Shown: one piece after another, positions 7,604-19,000 of the stretch
Numbering within the stretch: position 1 is the stretch's first letter
How the letters are laid out: every line of letters begins with the position of its first letter
NCBI RefSeq assembly: GCF_049445855.1
Contig: NZ_JBMSDV010000003.1
Location: forward strand, 434,001 to 498,000
From: JAGOCV01 sp049445855
GTDB lineage: Bacteria; Pseudomonadota; Gammaproteobacteria; Burkholderiales; Burkholderiaceae_C
Length of the DNA: 64,000 bases
Direction of reading: 5' to 3'
Program-made: the position numbers and the translations under genes
Notes under the pieces: model-generated
What the model was told of the DNA's origin: nothing
Seen by the model: only the letters and a program-made list of their open reading frames with translations
Database searches by the model: none

Positions 7604-9355
7604 ATGTCCGCAAGTACAACATCGGGGCAGGGGGAAATCTCGGCGGCGCTGCGCGCCTACCGCAGCGTTTTCGTCATCGTGGCCTTGTTCAGCGCAGTGA
7701 TCAACCTGCTGCTGCTCGTTCCTTCCATCTACATGCTGCAGGTCTACGACCGCGTGCTGCCCAGCCGCAACGAGACCACGCTGATCATGCTGACCGGCAT
7801 CATGGTCGGTCTCTATGTTCTTTCCGGTCTCATCGAATATGTGCGCTCGCGCGTGGTCATCGCGCTGGGCGAACAGTTCGACCGGCGCCTCTCCGACCGG
7901 GTGTACGAAGCGGCCTTCCGGCGCGGCCTGCTTTCGCCCGGGCAGTCGGCCGGGCAGGCCGTGACGGACCTCACCAGCCTGCGGCAGTTCATGACCGGCA
8001 GCGCGCTGTTCGCCTTCTTCGATGCGCCGTGGTTCCCGGTCTACCTGGCCGTCATCTTCGCGTTCGACCCCATCCTCGGCTGGTTCGCGACGGCGGGCAC
8101 CGTGGTCCTCGTGCTGCTGGCCTGGATCAACGAACGCATCACGCACGCGCCGATGCAGCAGGCCGCGCAGAACGCCATCGTCTCCGACAACCTGGCCACG
8201 AATACGCTGCGCAATGCGGAAGCCATCCACGCCATGGGCATGCTCGGCGGTGTACGCGCGCGCTGGCGCGACGTGCATCGTTCATTCCTGGCCAGCCAGT
8301 CCACTGCGAGCGAGCGCTCAGCCGGTGTCGCGGCGCTCAGCAAGTTCATCCGCATGACGGAGCAGTCACTGGTGCTGGGCATCGGCGCCGCGCTGGTCAT
8401 CCGCAACGAGCTCACGCCCGGCATGATGGTGGCGGCCTCGATCCTGGCAGGCCGTGCACTCAGCCCGGTGGACCAGGTCATTGCCTCGTGGCGGCAGTTC
8501 TCGTCGGCACGCGGCGCCAATGCGCGACTGCGCGAGTTGCTGGCGCGGCATCCGGCGCAGACCACGGGCCTGCCGCTGCCGCAGCCCCGGGGCCAGGTGT
8601 CGCTCAAGGGGGTGAGCGTGGTGCCGCCGGGCCGCGAGTCACCGGTGCTCAAGGGCATCGATCTGGAGATCGCGCCGGGTGAAGTGCTCGGCGTCGTCGG
8701 TGCCAGCGGCTCGGGCAAGTCGAGCCTGGCGCGCGCGCTGCTTGGCATCTGGCCGGCGCAGGCCGGTGTGGTGCGGCTTGACGGCGCGGACATCCAGCAG
8801 CTCTCGCGTGATGCGATCGGCCCGAGCCTGGGCTACCTGCCGCAGGACGTGGAACTTTTCGCCGGCACCGTAGCCGACAACATCGCAAGGTTCGGCACGC
8901 CCGCACCTGAAGCTGTCGTGAGCGCCGCACAGATGGCCGGTGTGCATGACCTCATCCTGCGTCTGCCCAAGGGCTACGACACGGTGCTCGGTGATGGCGG
9001 TGGTGGCCTGTCGGGCGGGCAGAAGCAGCGGCTGGGCCTGGCGCGCGCCATCTATGGCATGCCGAAGCTGCTGGTGCTGGACGAACCGAATTCCAACCTC
9101 GACGACGCCGGCGAGATCGCGCTTCTTGCCGCCATGGCGCAGATGCGCCGGGCCGGATCCGCCGTCGTGCTGATCACGCATCGCGCCAGCACCCTGGCCG
9201 CGTGCGACAGGCTGCTGGTGCTGCACGAAGGTGCGGTGCAGATGTCGGGAACGCGTGCCGAAGTCATCGCGCAGATGGCGCAGGCCAACGCGGCGGCCAA
9301 GGCGAAGGCGCAGGCCGTGCAACCGGTACAACCTGCACAAGGGGTGCAGGCATGA
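7604..9355 (+). CDS. Type I secretion ABC exporter (PrtD/HlyB class, no peptidase domain)
   Basis: Its 583 residues form a membrane domain (about residues 15-300) fused to an ATPase domain. Walker A GASGSGKSS lies near 366, signature LSGGQKQR near 469, Walker B LLVLDEP near 489 and the H-loop ITHRAS after it. Asn replaces Thr in the DEPNSNLD stretch, as in the PrtD/AprD group. There is no N-terminal C39-like domain, so this is the PrtD type. In-frame TTG 7598 precedes ATG 7604; I chose the ATG. It is the first gene of a four-gene operon (ATGA overlap at 9352) and is the obvious exporter for the giant RTX protein encoded convergently. Confidence 0.93.
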   Translation: MSASTTSGQGEISAALRAYRSVFVIVALFSAVINLLLLVPSIYMLQVYDRVLPSRNETTLIMLTGIMVGLYVLSGLIEYVRSRVVIALGEQFDRRLSDRVYEAAFRRGLLSPGQSAGQAVTDLTSLRQFMTGSALFAFFDAPWFPVYLAVIFAFDPILGWFATAGTVVLVLLAWINERITHAPMQQAAQNAIVSDNLATNTLRNAEAIHAMGMLGGVRARWRDVHRSFLASQSTASERSAGVAALSKFIRMTEQSLVLGIGAALVIRNELTPGMMVAASILAGRALSPVDQVIASWRQFSSARGANARLRELLARHPAQTTGLPLPQPRGQVSLKGVSVVPPGRESPVLKGIDLEIAPGEVLGVVGASGSGKSSLARALLGIWPAQAGVVRLDGADIQQLSRDAIGPSLGYLPQDVELFAGTVADNIARFGTPAPEAVVSAAQMAGVHDLILRLPKGYDTVLGDGGGGLSGGQKQRLGLARAIYGMPKLLVLDEPNSNLDDAGEIALLAAMAQMRRAGSAVVLITHRASTLAACDRLLVLHEGAVQMSGTRAEVIAQMAQANAAAKAKAQAVQPVQPAQGVQA

Positions 9356-10389
9356 GCGGGCAGCAGGCATCCGTGCAGGTTGACGATCGCGCCATCTGGC
9401 GCTTCATCTGGCTGGGTCTGTTCATCGTGGTGGCGGGCGTCGGAGGTTTCATCGCCTGGGCTTCGCTCGCGCCGCTGGACCGTGGCGTGCCGGTGTCGGG
9501 CTATCTTGTGGCCGAAGGCAATCGCAAGGCCGTGCAGCACCTGACGGGCGGCATGGTGGACCAGGTACTGGTGCGCGATGGCGATGTGGTCAAGGAAGGC
9601 CAGGTCGTCGTGAAGATGAACCCCGTGGCCGTGCAGGCCAACCTCAACGCGGCGCGCGAGATGACCGGCGGCCTGCAGGCGCAGGTGCGCGGCCTGCGCG
9701 CGTCCATCCAGTCGCGCCAGTCGCAGATGAAGCTGCTGGTCTCGCAGGCCGACAACCTCGATCAGCTGGCGAAGGAAGGCTATGTGCCGCGCAACCGCGT
9801 GATCGAGCTGCAGCGACAGGTGGCACAACTCGAAGGCGAAACAGCGGCCGACCAGGGCACGCTGGGCCGGGCGGAGCGGCAGATCGGAGAAGTGCGTGAG
9901 CGCACGATCCAGTACGAATTCGACCTGAAGAACCTCAATGTGCGTGCCCCTGTGGCGGGTGTCGTGCAGGGGCTCACGGTGTTCACGCAGGGCGCCATCG
10001 TGCAGCCCGGCCACAAGTTCTTCGACATCGTTCCCGAAGCGGCACCCCTGGTGGTCGAAGGGCAGGTGCCCGTCAATGTGATCGACCGCGTCCAGGCGGG
10101 CCTGCCAGTCGAGCTGATGTTCACCGCCTTCAACCGCACCAGCACGCCGGTGGTGCCAGGCCAGGTCACGGTCGTCTCGGCCGACCGCGTGGTGGACGAG
10201 CGCAGCGGCATTCCCTACTACCGCATGACGGCCATCGTGGACCGGCAGGGCGCGTCGATGCTGCAGGGTGTCGAGCTGAAAGCCGGCATGCCGGTGGATA
10301 TCTTCGTGAAGACCGGCGAGCGAACGCTCATGAGCTATCTCTTCAAACCGCTGGCCGACCGGGTGCATGGGGGCCTGCGTGAGGAATAG
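9352..10389 (+). CDS. HlyD-family periplasmic adaptor of the type I secretion system (short form)
   Basis: At 345 residues this has one N-terminal membrane helix (about 17-39), a lipoyl half-motif (LTGGMVDQVLVRDGDVVKEGQ), a short coiled-coil hairpin (about 100-195), the second lipoyl half (NVRAPVAGVVQGLTVFTQGAIVQPG) and a beta-barrel with the HlyD family C-terminal region. PrtE/HlyD proteins are usually about 430-480 residues, and the missing length is in the hairpin. It links the ABC exporter to the outer-membrane channel. It overlaps the ABC gene by ATGA and the TolC gene by 23 bp, which indicates tight translational coupling. Confidence 0.9.
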   Translation: MSGQQASVQVDDRAIWRFIWLGLFIVVAGVGGFIAWASLAPLDRGVPVSGYLVAEGNRKAVQHLTGGMVDQVLVRDGDVVKEGQVVVKMNPVAVQANLNAAREMTGGLQAQVRGLRASIQSRQSQMKLLVSQADNLDQLAKEGYVPRNRVIELQRQVAQLEGETAADQGTLGRAERQIGEVRERTIQYEFDLKNLNVRAPVAGVVQGLTVFTQGAIVQPGHKFFDIVPEAAPLVVEGQVPVNVIDRVQAGLPVELMFTAFNRTSTPVVPGQVTVVSADRVVDERSGIPYYRMTAIVDRQGASMLQGVELKAGMPVDIFVKTGERTLMSYLFKPLADRVHGGLREE

Positions 10390-11743
10390 CGCGCGGCCCT
10401 TGCTTCTCGTGTTGGGGCTCGCCTTCATCGCGGCGGGCACGGTGCATGCACAGACCACGCTGTCGCTGTCGCAAGCACTGCAGGCGGCGCGCACCCACGA
10501 CCCGCGGTACCAGATCGCCCTGCGTGAATTCGAAGGCAGCCGCGAATACCGCATCGCCGGCAAGGCGGCAACTTCTGCCGAGGCCACCGCATCGGCTTCG
10601 GCTTACCGCAATCTGCTGGAGCAACGGGTGGGCGCCGTGTCGCGTGACTCTGCCTACACCAGCAGTTCGCTGGCCCTGCAGGTGCGCCAGCCCCTCTATG
10701 CCCCCGAACTGCAGGCCCGCGTGGCCATTGGCGAGGCGCGCTCGCTGCAGGGCGAAGCGCAGTTGGCCGTACGCGACGCGGAGCTCAGCCTGCGCGTGAT
10801 CGACGCTTACCTGCAGTCGGCCGTGTTACGCGGTCAGCTGGTGTCCGTCGACGCATTGATCCAGGCGCTCGAGCAGCAGTCGCGCGGTGCGGAACGCATG
10901 ATCCAGCTCGGCGAAGGCACACGCACCGACAGCCTGGAGGCACGCTCGCGCCTCCAGCTGGCACGTGCGCAGCGCATCGAAGCCGAAGAATCGCTGCGCG
11001 ATGCGCGCCGCCGCCTGGCAACCATGGTGGGCGGCGCGCCTGCACAGCCGGGGCGCCAGGAGCCAGCGGACGCCGCATCGCTGTCGCCTGGCTTCGAGCC
11101 GCTCAGGCTCGAGCCCGAACCGCTGTCGGCATGGGAAGCGCTGGCACTTGAAAACAACCCGCAGATCCGCGTGGCACGCCACGCCGCCAGCGTCGCGCGG
11201 GCCGAAGCACAGCGCAACGATGCACAGAAGAAGGTGCGGGTGGATGCCATCGGCAGCCTCTCGCGCAATGATTCGGATTCAGTCAACACGCTCAACCAGA
11301 CCAACACGCAAGCCTCCATCGGCGTGCAGCTCACGGTGCCGATCTTCAACGGCGGCCGGCTCGATTCCGCCGCACGGCTGGCCGTGGCGCAGGCTTCGCA
11401 GGCCGAAGCCGAATTGCTGGATGCACAGGAAAGCGCGTTGGCCGACGTGCGGCTCTTCCACAGCCAGGTGGCGAGCACGGCAGGGCGCATCCAGGCCCTG
11501 GGTCTTGCACGCGAAGCCGCTGCATTGCAGGTGGATGCCACACGCCAGAGCGTGAAGGGCGGCATCCGCGTCATGCTGGATGTGCTGAATGCGGAAAGCC
11601 AGCGTTACGAAGTCGAACGCGATCTGGTGCGCGTGCGTGCCGAGCACCTGCGTGCCTGGGTCAAGCTGCGCAGCACGGCCGGCGTTCTGGCGGATGCGGA
11701 TGTCGCGCGGCTGGACAAGGCTTTCGAGGACGCGAAGAAATGA
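10367..11743 (+). CDS. TolC-family outer-membrane channel of the type I secretion system
   Basis: This 458-residue protein begins with a signal peptide (RPLLLVLGLAFIAAGTVHA|Q, cleavage near residue 28) and contains two TolC-type repeats rich in long helices. Family phrases include SLSQALQAARTHDPRYQIAL, SSLALQVRQPLYAPELQARV, GEGTRTDSLEARSRLQLA and IGVQLTVPIFNGGRLDSAARLA. The chosen ATG at 10367 overlaps the adaptor gene by 23 bp; GTG 10379 is an alternative start. It provides the outer-membrane tunnel for one-step export. Its end overlaps the glycosyltransferase gene by ATGA. Confidence 0.92.
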   Translation: MGACVRNSARPLLLVLGLAFIAAGTVHAQTTLSLSQALQAARTHDPRYQIALREFEGSREYRIAGKAATSAEATASASAYRNLLEQRVGAVSRDSAYTSSSLALQVRQPLYAPELQARVAIGEARSLQGEAQLAVRDAELSLRVIDAYLQSAVLRGQLVSVDALIQALEQQSRGAERMIQLGEGTRTDSLEARSRLQLARAQRIEAEESLRDARRRLATMVGGAPAQPGRQEPADAASLSPGFEPLRLEPEPLSAWEALALENNPQIRVARHAASVARAEAQRNDAQKKVRVDAIGSLSRNDSDSVNTLNQTNTQASIGVQLTVPIFNGGRLDSAARLAVAQASQAEAELLDAQESALADVRLFHSQVASTAGRIQALGLAREAAALQVDATRQSVKGGIRVMLDVLNAESQRYEVERDLVRVRAEHLRAWVKLRSTAGVLADADVARLDKAFEDAKK

Positions 11744-13056
11744 AGGTGTTGTTCATCCACCAGAACTTCCCCGGGCAGTTCCGCCATCTGGCCCCTGCGC
11801 TTGCGCAGCAGGGGCACGAAGTCGTTGCGCTGGGCGTGAGCGCGCTGAGCCCGGCTATGCCGGGCGTGCGTCATGTTGTCCACGCACCCAAGGGTTACCC
11901 GAAGAGCGTGACGCAGGGCGTGGACGACAAGATGAACGAGTACCTGAGCAAGTACGCACGGGGCGAGTCCGCTGCACAGGCCATGCAGAAAATCAGGAGC
12001 GAAGGCTTCGAGCCCGACGTGGTGTTTGCGCATCCGGGCTGGGGCGAAGCGATCTTCGCGCGCGAAGTGTTTCCCAAGGCGCGGCATCTCATGTATGCCG
12101 AGTACTACTACGGTTCTGACAGCGGCGACGTGGGGTTCGATCCGGAGTTTTCTTCGGCCAATGAAGTCAGCCGCAAGCGTGTGCGTATCAAGAATACCCA
12201 TCTGCTGCAGGCCATGGAAGCAAGCGACGCCGGCCTGTCGCCGACAAAGTTCCAGCGCGACCAGCACCCCGCATGGTTCCGTGATCGCATCACCGTCGTG
12301 CACGACGGCATCGACACGGCACGCTTCAGGCCCGATCCGAAAGCCAGCGTGTCGCTGCGTTCGGCAGGGCTGGTGTTCAGGCCCGGTGACGAGGTCATCA
12401 CCTTTGTTGCGCGTGAACTCGAACCGTACCGCGGCTATCACGTGTTCATGCGAGCACTGCCCGAACTGCTGGCAGCGCGTCCGTCCGCACACGTCGTCAT
12501 CGTGGGTGGCGACGGCGTGAGCTACGGCGGTGCACCGCCGGCGGGCACCACCTGGAAGGAAACTTTCTGGAGCAGCGTGGCCGATCGCGTCGACCGCAAG
12601 CGGGTGCACTTCGTGGGCCGCATTCCGCACGAGGTACTCACGCAGCTGATGCAGGTGTCGGCCGCGCATGTGTACCTGACCTATCCGTTCGTGCTGTCGT
12701 GGTCGCTGATGGAGGCGATGAGCGTCGGCTGCCTGATCATCGGCTCGAAGACCGCGCCGGTGGAAGAGGTGATCCGCGATGGGCACAACGGCATCCTCGT
12801 GGATTTTTTCGATCCTTCCGCCCTCGCACGCACCGTGGCCGATACGCTCGAGCGTCGCGAGAGCCTGCAGCACCTGCGCACGAATGCACGCAAGACCATC
12901 GTCGACGGCTACGACCTGAAGCAGCACTGCCTGCCGGCGCTGATTCGTTTCGTCACGGGCGAAGCGGCACCTGCAACACCTGCGGTCAAGCCGGCAAAGC
13001 CAGCGAAGGCCGCATCGGCCGTCAAGCCAAAATCAGGAAGTCCGAAGAAAGCGTAG
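11740..13056 (+). CDS. GT4-like glycosyltransferase encoded at the end of the type I secretion operon
   Basis: Over 438 residues it shows a GT-B glycosyltransferase. N-terminal FIHQNFPGQFRHLAPALAQQG and FAHPGWGEAIFAREVFP give the acceptor half. VVHDGIDTARF, ARELEPYRGYHVFMRALPELL and SWSLMEAMSVGCLIIGSKTAPVEEVI give the nucleotide-sugar half with the Glu-rich E-x7-E region. A low-complexity Pro/Ala/Lys tail (about residues 405-438) follows. No signal peptide is seen, so it should act in the cytosol. The ATG overlaps the TolC stop. The last 35 bp overlap the 3' end of the RTX gene on the other strand. Glycosylation of the RTX substrate is an attractive inference but unproven; a surface-polysaccharide role is also possible. 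Confidence 0.85.
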   Translation: MKVLFIHQNFPGQFRHLAPALAQQGHEVVALGVSALSPAMPGVRHVVHAPKGYPKSVTQGVDDKMNEYLSKYARGESAAQAMQKIRSEGFEPDVVFAHPGWGEAIFAREVFPKARHLMYAEYYYGSDSGDVGFDPEFSSANEVSRKRVRIKNTHLLQAMEASDAGLSPTKFQRDQHPAWFRDRITVVHDGIDTARFRPDPKASVSLRSAGLVFRPGDEVITFVARELEPYRGYHVFMRALPELLAARPSAHVVIVGGDGVSYGGAPPAGTTWKETFWSSVADRVDRKRVHFVGRIPHEVLTQLMQVSAAHVYLTYPFVLSWSLMEAMSVGCLIIGSKTAPVEEVIRDGHNGILVDFFDPSALARTVADTLERRESLQHLRTNARKTIVDGYDLKQHCLPALIRFVTGEAAPATPAVKPAKPAKAASAVKPKSGSPKKA

Positions 13057-16000
13057 CCGGGTGGGTTGACTGCCCGATGATGGCGATGGTGAGGGGGCCT
13101 GAGCCACCGGCGCCATCGGCGTCATAGGTGAGTGCGCCGGTGGCCGAGTCGTAGGAGACGGCCGAGCCCAGCGAGGCGAGCGTGGCCGAGGAGCCGACGG
13201 AGCCGGAGATGGAGGAGAAGACAGACTTGCTGATGGCGATCTTGTCGATGCCCGAGACGAAGTCGGTGATCACGTCCACACCCGTGGCCGAGTCCAGCAC
13301 GAAGCGGTCGGCGCCGTCACCGCCGGAGAGCGTGTCGTTGCCCGCGCCGCCCGAGAGCGTGTCGTTGCCGATGCCACCGAAGAGCTGGTCGTTGCCCGCA
13401 CCGCCCAGGATCGAGTCATTGCCCTCGTTGCCGTAGAGGGTGTCGTTGCCGTTGCCGCCCGAGAGGTTCTCGCCACCCAGATAGCCGGAGATGAAGTCGT
13501 CCCCGTCGGTGGCGGCCAGCACCTTCTGCAGCACGCTGGTGGAGGCCCAGCTCGTGCCATCGGCGAAGTTGAACTTCTCGATGAGGCCGGAGCCGGTGGC
13601 CGTGGCGCCGGAGCCGGGGGAGGAGAAGTAGTTCTCGATGGTCAGGCTGTCGTGGGCGCTGGCGCCGAAGCGAACGACGAGGTCGTTGCCTGATCGTGCG
13701 ACCTGCGTGGCCGAGGCGAGGATGCCGGCGCTGAAGGTGACGGCGTCGGCGTCACCTGCGGAGTCGGTGATGACGTCGTGGTTGCTGTTCAGGGCGCTGG
13801 TGCCGCTGAGGGCGAAGGCGTAGGTGTCGTTGCCGTTGCCGCCGGCCAGGGCATCGTTGCCGGTGCCGCCCACGAGGATGTCGTTGCCCTCGCCACCGAA
13901 GAGGCTGTCGTTGCCGGAGCTGCCGTCCAGGCTGTCGTTGCCGGCGTCGCCGTAGAGGATGTCGTTGCCCTGGCCGCCGATGAGGGTGTCGTTGCCGCCT
14001 GCGCCACCGATGGTGTCGTTGCCGGCGCCGCCGTTGATGCTGTCGGCGCTGGCCTCGTAGCCGCGCAGCCAGTCGTCACCCGAGGTGCCCTTGAGCAGCT
14101 CGGCCATGATCTGGGCCTGGCTCAAGGTGGAGTTGTCCACGGCGAAGCGGATGAGGTCGATGGCGCCGGCGCTGTTCAGGGCGTCGTTGAGGAAGAAGTC
14201 GTTGATGACCATGTGATCGGCCTGCTCGGCGCCGGGGGAGCCGGAGGAGACGGTGATGACCAGGTCGTTGTAGCTGTGCCAGCCGCGGGTGAGGGTGGTC
14301 TCGCCGGAGGCGTAGTTGCCAACGGGCGAGCCGATGAGCACGACGTCGCCGGTGGAGAGGGCATCGTTCTGGTCGATGATGTCGTCGCCGTCGCCGATGT
14401 TGAAGAGGTAGGTGTCGTTGCCGGCGCCGCCGTCCAGGATGTCGTTGCCCGCGCCGCCCCACAGGGTGTCAAGGCCGTCGCCGCCCTGCAGGTCATCGTC
14501 GCCTGCGCCACCTGCCAGCGAGTCGTTGCCGGCTGCGCCGGACAGCGTGTCGCTTGCAGTGCCTCCGCTCAATGTGTCGGCGCCGGGTGAGCCGATCTGC
14601 GCCAGCAGCGAGGCCAGCGTGACCGGGCCGGGCGCGGATGTGAACTCGATGTTCTCCACATTGCTGACCGAGATCACCTCGCCTGTTGCCATGCGCGTGA
14701 ACAGCGTCGTGGTCGTGCTCGGACGGGTGATCGCGTAGTCGGTCAGCACACCGTCGAGTTGCAGCAGGTCGTTGCCCATGCCGCCGTCGATGGTGTCGTT
14801 GCCGCCCATGCCGTAGATCGTGTCGTCGCCCGCCAGCGCGGAGATGTTGTTCGCACCGTAGTGGCCGGTGATGGTGTTGTTCGACGCATTGCCGGTGACG
14901 TTGACCGCGAAGCTGCCGGTGGAGGTGACCACCGCGTTCTCCACGTTCGCCGTCATCGTGTAGCTGCTGGTGCTGGTGAAGGCCAGCTTGACCGTGTCGA
15001 TGCCCGAATTGGCCGTGGCCGCTTCGACCACCGAGTCGCTGGCGACATCCAGTTCGTATTCGTCGTCACCGTCGCCGCCGGTCATCACGTCGCTGCCCGC
15101 GCCGCCGATCAGCGTGTCATTGCCCGCCCCGCCAACCAGCGCATTCGCGCCTGCACCGCCGATGATCAGATTGTTCAGCTCGTTGCCGGTGACGTTCACG
15201 CCGGTCACGTTCGAGGTGATGGTCGCATTCTCGACATTGGCCGTCATCACGTAGGTGCCTGCCGCAGTGAAGGCGACATTCACCTGGTCGGTACCTTCCG
15301 CATCGGCTTCCACCACCACATCGGTTGCGATGTCCACGATGTAGAGGTCATCGCCCATGCCGCCGACCAGCGTGTCGCTGCTGCCGCCGCCGTTCAGCGT
15401 GTCGTTGCCGCCCTGGCCGGTGATGCTGTCGTTGCCCAGTAGCCCGTCCAGCGATTCCGACGCGCCGGTGCCGACCAGCGTGTCCGCGAAGTTGGAGGCG
15501 GTGTTGTTCTGGACCTGATACATCTCCATCAGCACATCGGCGAATTGCACCTGCTCGATGTTGCGCAGGGTGACCGTGCCGTAGCTCGCGCTGGTGAGTA
15601 CCGTGTCGGTAGCGGTGGTGCGTGTCACGACATAGTCGGCAAAGTTGCCCAGCACACGGACGATGTCCGAATCCGCGCCGCCGTCCAGGATGCTGGTGCC
15701 GTTGCCTGCCACCAGCGTGTCATTGCCGGTGCCGCCCTGGATGCTGTCGTTGCCGGTGCCGCCGATCAGGCTGTCGTTGCCCGCGCCGCCGTCCAGCGTG
15801 TCATTGCCCACCGAGCCATCCAGCGTGTCATCGCCCAGGCCGCCAGAGAGGATGTCCACACCGGCGTGGCCGAGGATGCTGTTGGCCAGCTCGTTGCCGT
15901 TGACGGTGACCTGCACGGTGATGCCTGAGGTCACCACGGCATCCTCCGCGTTAGCCGTCAGCGTGTAGGCGCCGGTCGTCGCGAAGTTGATCACCACGCT

Positions 16001-19000
16001 GTCGCGTCCCGCGTTGACCGCCTCGGACACGATATCCGTCGGGACGTCGAGCACGTAGACATCGTCGCCTTCGCCGCCGAGCATGCTGTCCACGCCGGCA
16101 CCGCCGTCCAGTGTGTCGCTACCCGCGTTGCCTAGCAGCGTGTCGTTGCCGGCACCGCCGCTCAGGCTGTCGTTGCCCGTGCCGCCGGTGATGACGTTCA
16201 GTCCTGCGTTGCCGGTGCCGGTGAAGTTGCCGCTGCCGGTGTAGGTGAGGTTCTCCACCTCGGTGCCCAGCGTATACGCCGCGAGCGTGGTCTGCACGGT
16301 GTCCGTGCCGCCACCCGCGAGTTCGACGACCACGTCGCCCACCGAGTCCACCACGAAGGTGTCGTTGCCCAGGCCGCCGACCAGGCTGTCGTCGCCCGTC
16401 CCGCCGTCCAGCGAGTCGTTGCCCGCGTTGCCGATGAGCGTGTCGTTGCCGTCACCGCCGAAGACGGTGTCGTTGCCTGCCAGCGCATCGACCGAGTCGT
16501 TGCCCGCACCCAGCGAGATGCCGTCGTCGAAGATGCTGGGGAAGTTGCCCCACACCTGGCCCATGGTGCGCACGCCGTCGGCGAACTGCACCAGTTCCAC
16601 GTTGCGCAGCGTCACGTCCTGACCCAGTGCCACGCTGACCAGACGCGTGTCGGTCGCGTTCGGGCGCGTGACTGTGTATTGGGCGTAGTTGCCGGTCATG
16701 ACCAAGCGGTCGTTGTCGGCACCGCCGTCGACGATGTCGATGCCGGTGCCTGCGTCCAGCGTGTCGTCACCCGCGCCGCCCTGCAGGCTGTCGTTGCCCA
16801 GACCGCCGGTGAGGCTGTCGTTGCCTGCGCCGCCGTCGATGGTGTCGTTGCCTGCGCCGCCATCGACCGTGTCATTGCCCAGGCCGGCCGAGATGCTGTT
16901 GGCCGCGCCGTTGCCGGTGATGGTGTTCGCCAGGTCGTTGCCCGTCACGTTCACGGCAATCGTGTTCGCGGCGGTGACTGTCGCGTTCTCGAGGTTGGCT
17001 GCCATCACATAGGCGCCTGCAGTTGTGAATGCCAGCAGGGCGGTGTCGTCGCCCGAGACTGCTGCTTCGACCACGATGTCGCTTCCCACATCGAGCACGT
17101 AGGTGTCGTTGCCCAGGCCGCCGGTCATGCTGTCGATGCCCGCACCGCCGTCCAGCGAGTCCGCACCGTCGCCGCCCAGCAGCGTGTCGTTGCCGACGCC
17201 GCCGACCAGCGTGTCATCGCCCGTGCTGCCGGTGATCACGTTCGCCAGGCCGTTGCCGGTGCCCACGAAGTCCGCGCTGCCCGTGTACGTGACGTTCTCG
17301 ACTTCCGTGCCGAGCGTGTAGGTGGTCAGGCTGGTCAGGACGGTGTCGATGCCGCCGCCGACCGCCTCGACGACCACATCGCCGACGGCATCGACGATGT
17401 AGGTGTCGTTGCCCAGGCCGCCGACCATGCTGTCGTTGCCAGTGCCACCGTCCAGCGTGTCGTTGCCGGCGTTGCCGACGAGCGTGTCGTTGCCGTCGCC
17501 GCCGGTCAGCGAGTCGTTTCCGCCCGCACCCGTGATGCTGTTGTCCAGGCCGTTGCCGGTGCCGGTGAAGGCCAGCGTGCCGGTGTAGGTGAGGTTCTCG
17601 AGGTTGCTGCCCAGCGTGTAGGTTGTCAGGTTGGTGTCGACGCGGTCAGTGCCCTCGTCGGCGAGTTCCGTCACCGTAGTGGTCGCGATGTTGACGACGT
17701 AGACGTCGTTGCCTTCACCGCCGATCAGCGTGTCGACACCGGCGCTGCTGACCAGCGTGTCGTTGCCCGCGCCGCCCTCCACGCTGTCGTCGCCCACGCC
17801 GCCGTCCAGCGAATCGTTGCCGCCGTTGCCGCTCAGCGTGTCATTGCCGATGCCGCCCAGCAGGGTGTTGGCTGCGTCGTTGCCCGCGATGTTGTTGGCC
17901 AGGTCGTTGCCGGTCACGCTGACGGCGATGGTGTTCGCCGCCGTGACGGTGGCGTTTTCCACGTTGACCGTGAGCGTGTAGGAGCCTGCCGCGGTGAAAG
18001 CCAGCTCGACGCGGTCGGTGCCTGCATTCAGTGCTTCCGTGACCACGTCCGAGGCCGAGTCGATGATGTAGACGTCATTGCCCAAGCCGCCAGCCAGATT
18101 GTCCGCGCCCACGCCGCCGTCCAGCGTGTCGTTGCCGTCGCCGCCGACCAGCGTGTCCACACCCGCACCGCCGGAGAGCGAGTCATTGCCCAGCCCGCCC
18201 GACAGCGAGTTGGCGCCGGCGTTGCCGGTCAGCACGTTGTCCAGGTCATTGCCGGTGATTCCCACCGTCAGTGCGGTAGATGCGGTGACCGTGCCGTTCT
18301 CGACGTTGGCGCCCAGCGTATAGAAGCCGGACGCGATGAGTGCCACGTTGACGAGGTCCGTACCTTCGTTGAGGGCTTCGGTGACCACGTCGGCCAGGTT
18401 GTCCACCACGTAGGTGTCGTCGCCCGTCAGGCCGACCATGGTGTCGATGCCGGCCAGGCCGTCGATGGTGTCGTTGCCGACCGTGCCGGTCAGCAGGTCG
18501 GCGAACGGGCTGGGGTTGCCCGCCTGCACTTCCGCCAGCGTGAAGGTGCCTTCACTCAGGAACTCGATGGTCTCGATGCCGCGCAGCAGCGTGGTAGTGC
18601 CAAGCGTCTTGTGCACCAACAGCGTGTCCGTCGCATTCGGTCGGCTGATGGTGTAGTCGCTCTTGAGACCCGCCATGACCAGCCAGTCACCCTGACTGCC
18701 GCTGTCCGCGCCACCGTCCATGGTGTCGTTGCCGGTGCCGGCGTACAGCGTGTCGTTGCCCAATCCGCCGATCAGGCTGTTGTTGCCTGCTTCGCCGCGC
18801 AACTGGTCGTTGCCGGCGCCACCGTCAAGGGTGTCGTTGCCGCCACCGCCGAGGATGACGTCGTCACCGCCCGCGCCAGAGATGCTGTTTGCCGCCGCGC
18901 CGCCGTAGATCTGGTTACCCAGCTCGTTGCCGATGGCGTTGACCGCGAGGCTCGCGCCCGAGTTGATGAACAGGTTCTCGACGTTGGCCGTCATCGTGTA

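Noticed and set aside
11740..13056. Glycosyltransferase as part of a polysaccharide cluster
   Set aside because: No other polysaccharide or nucleotide-sugar genes are present; the gene is coupled to the secretion genes instead.
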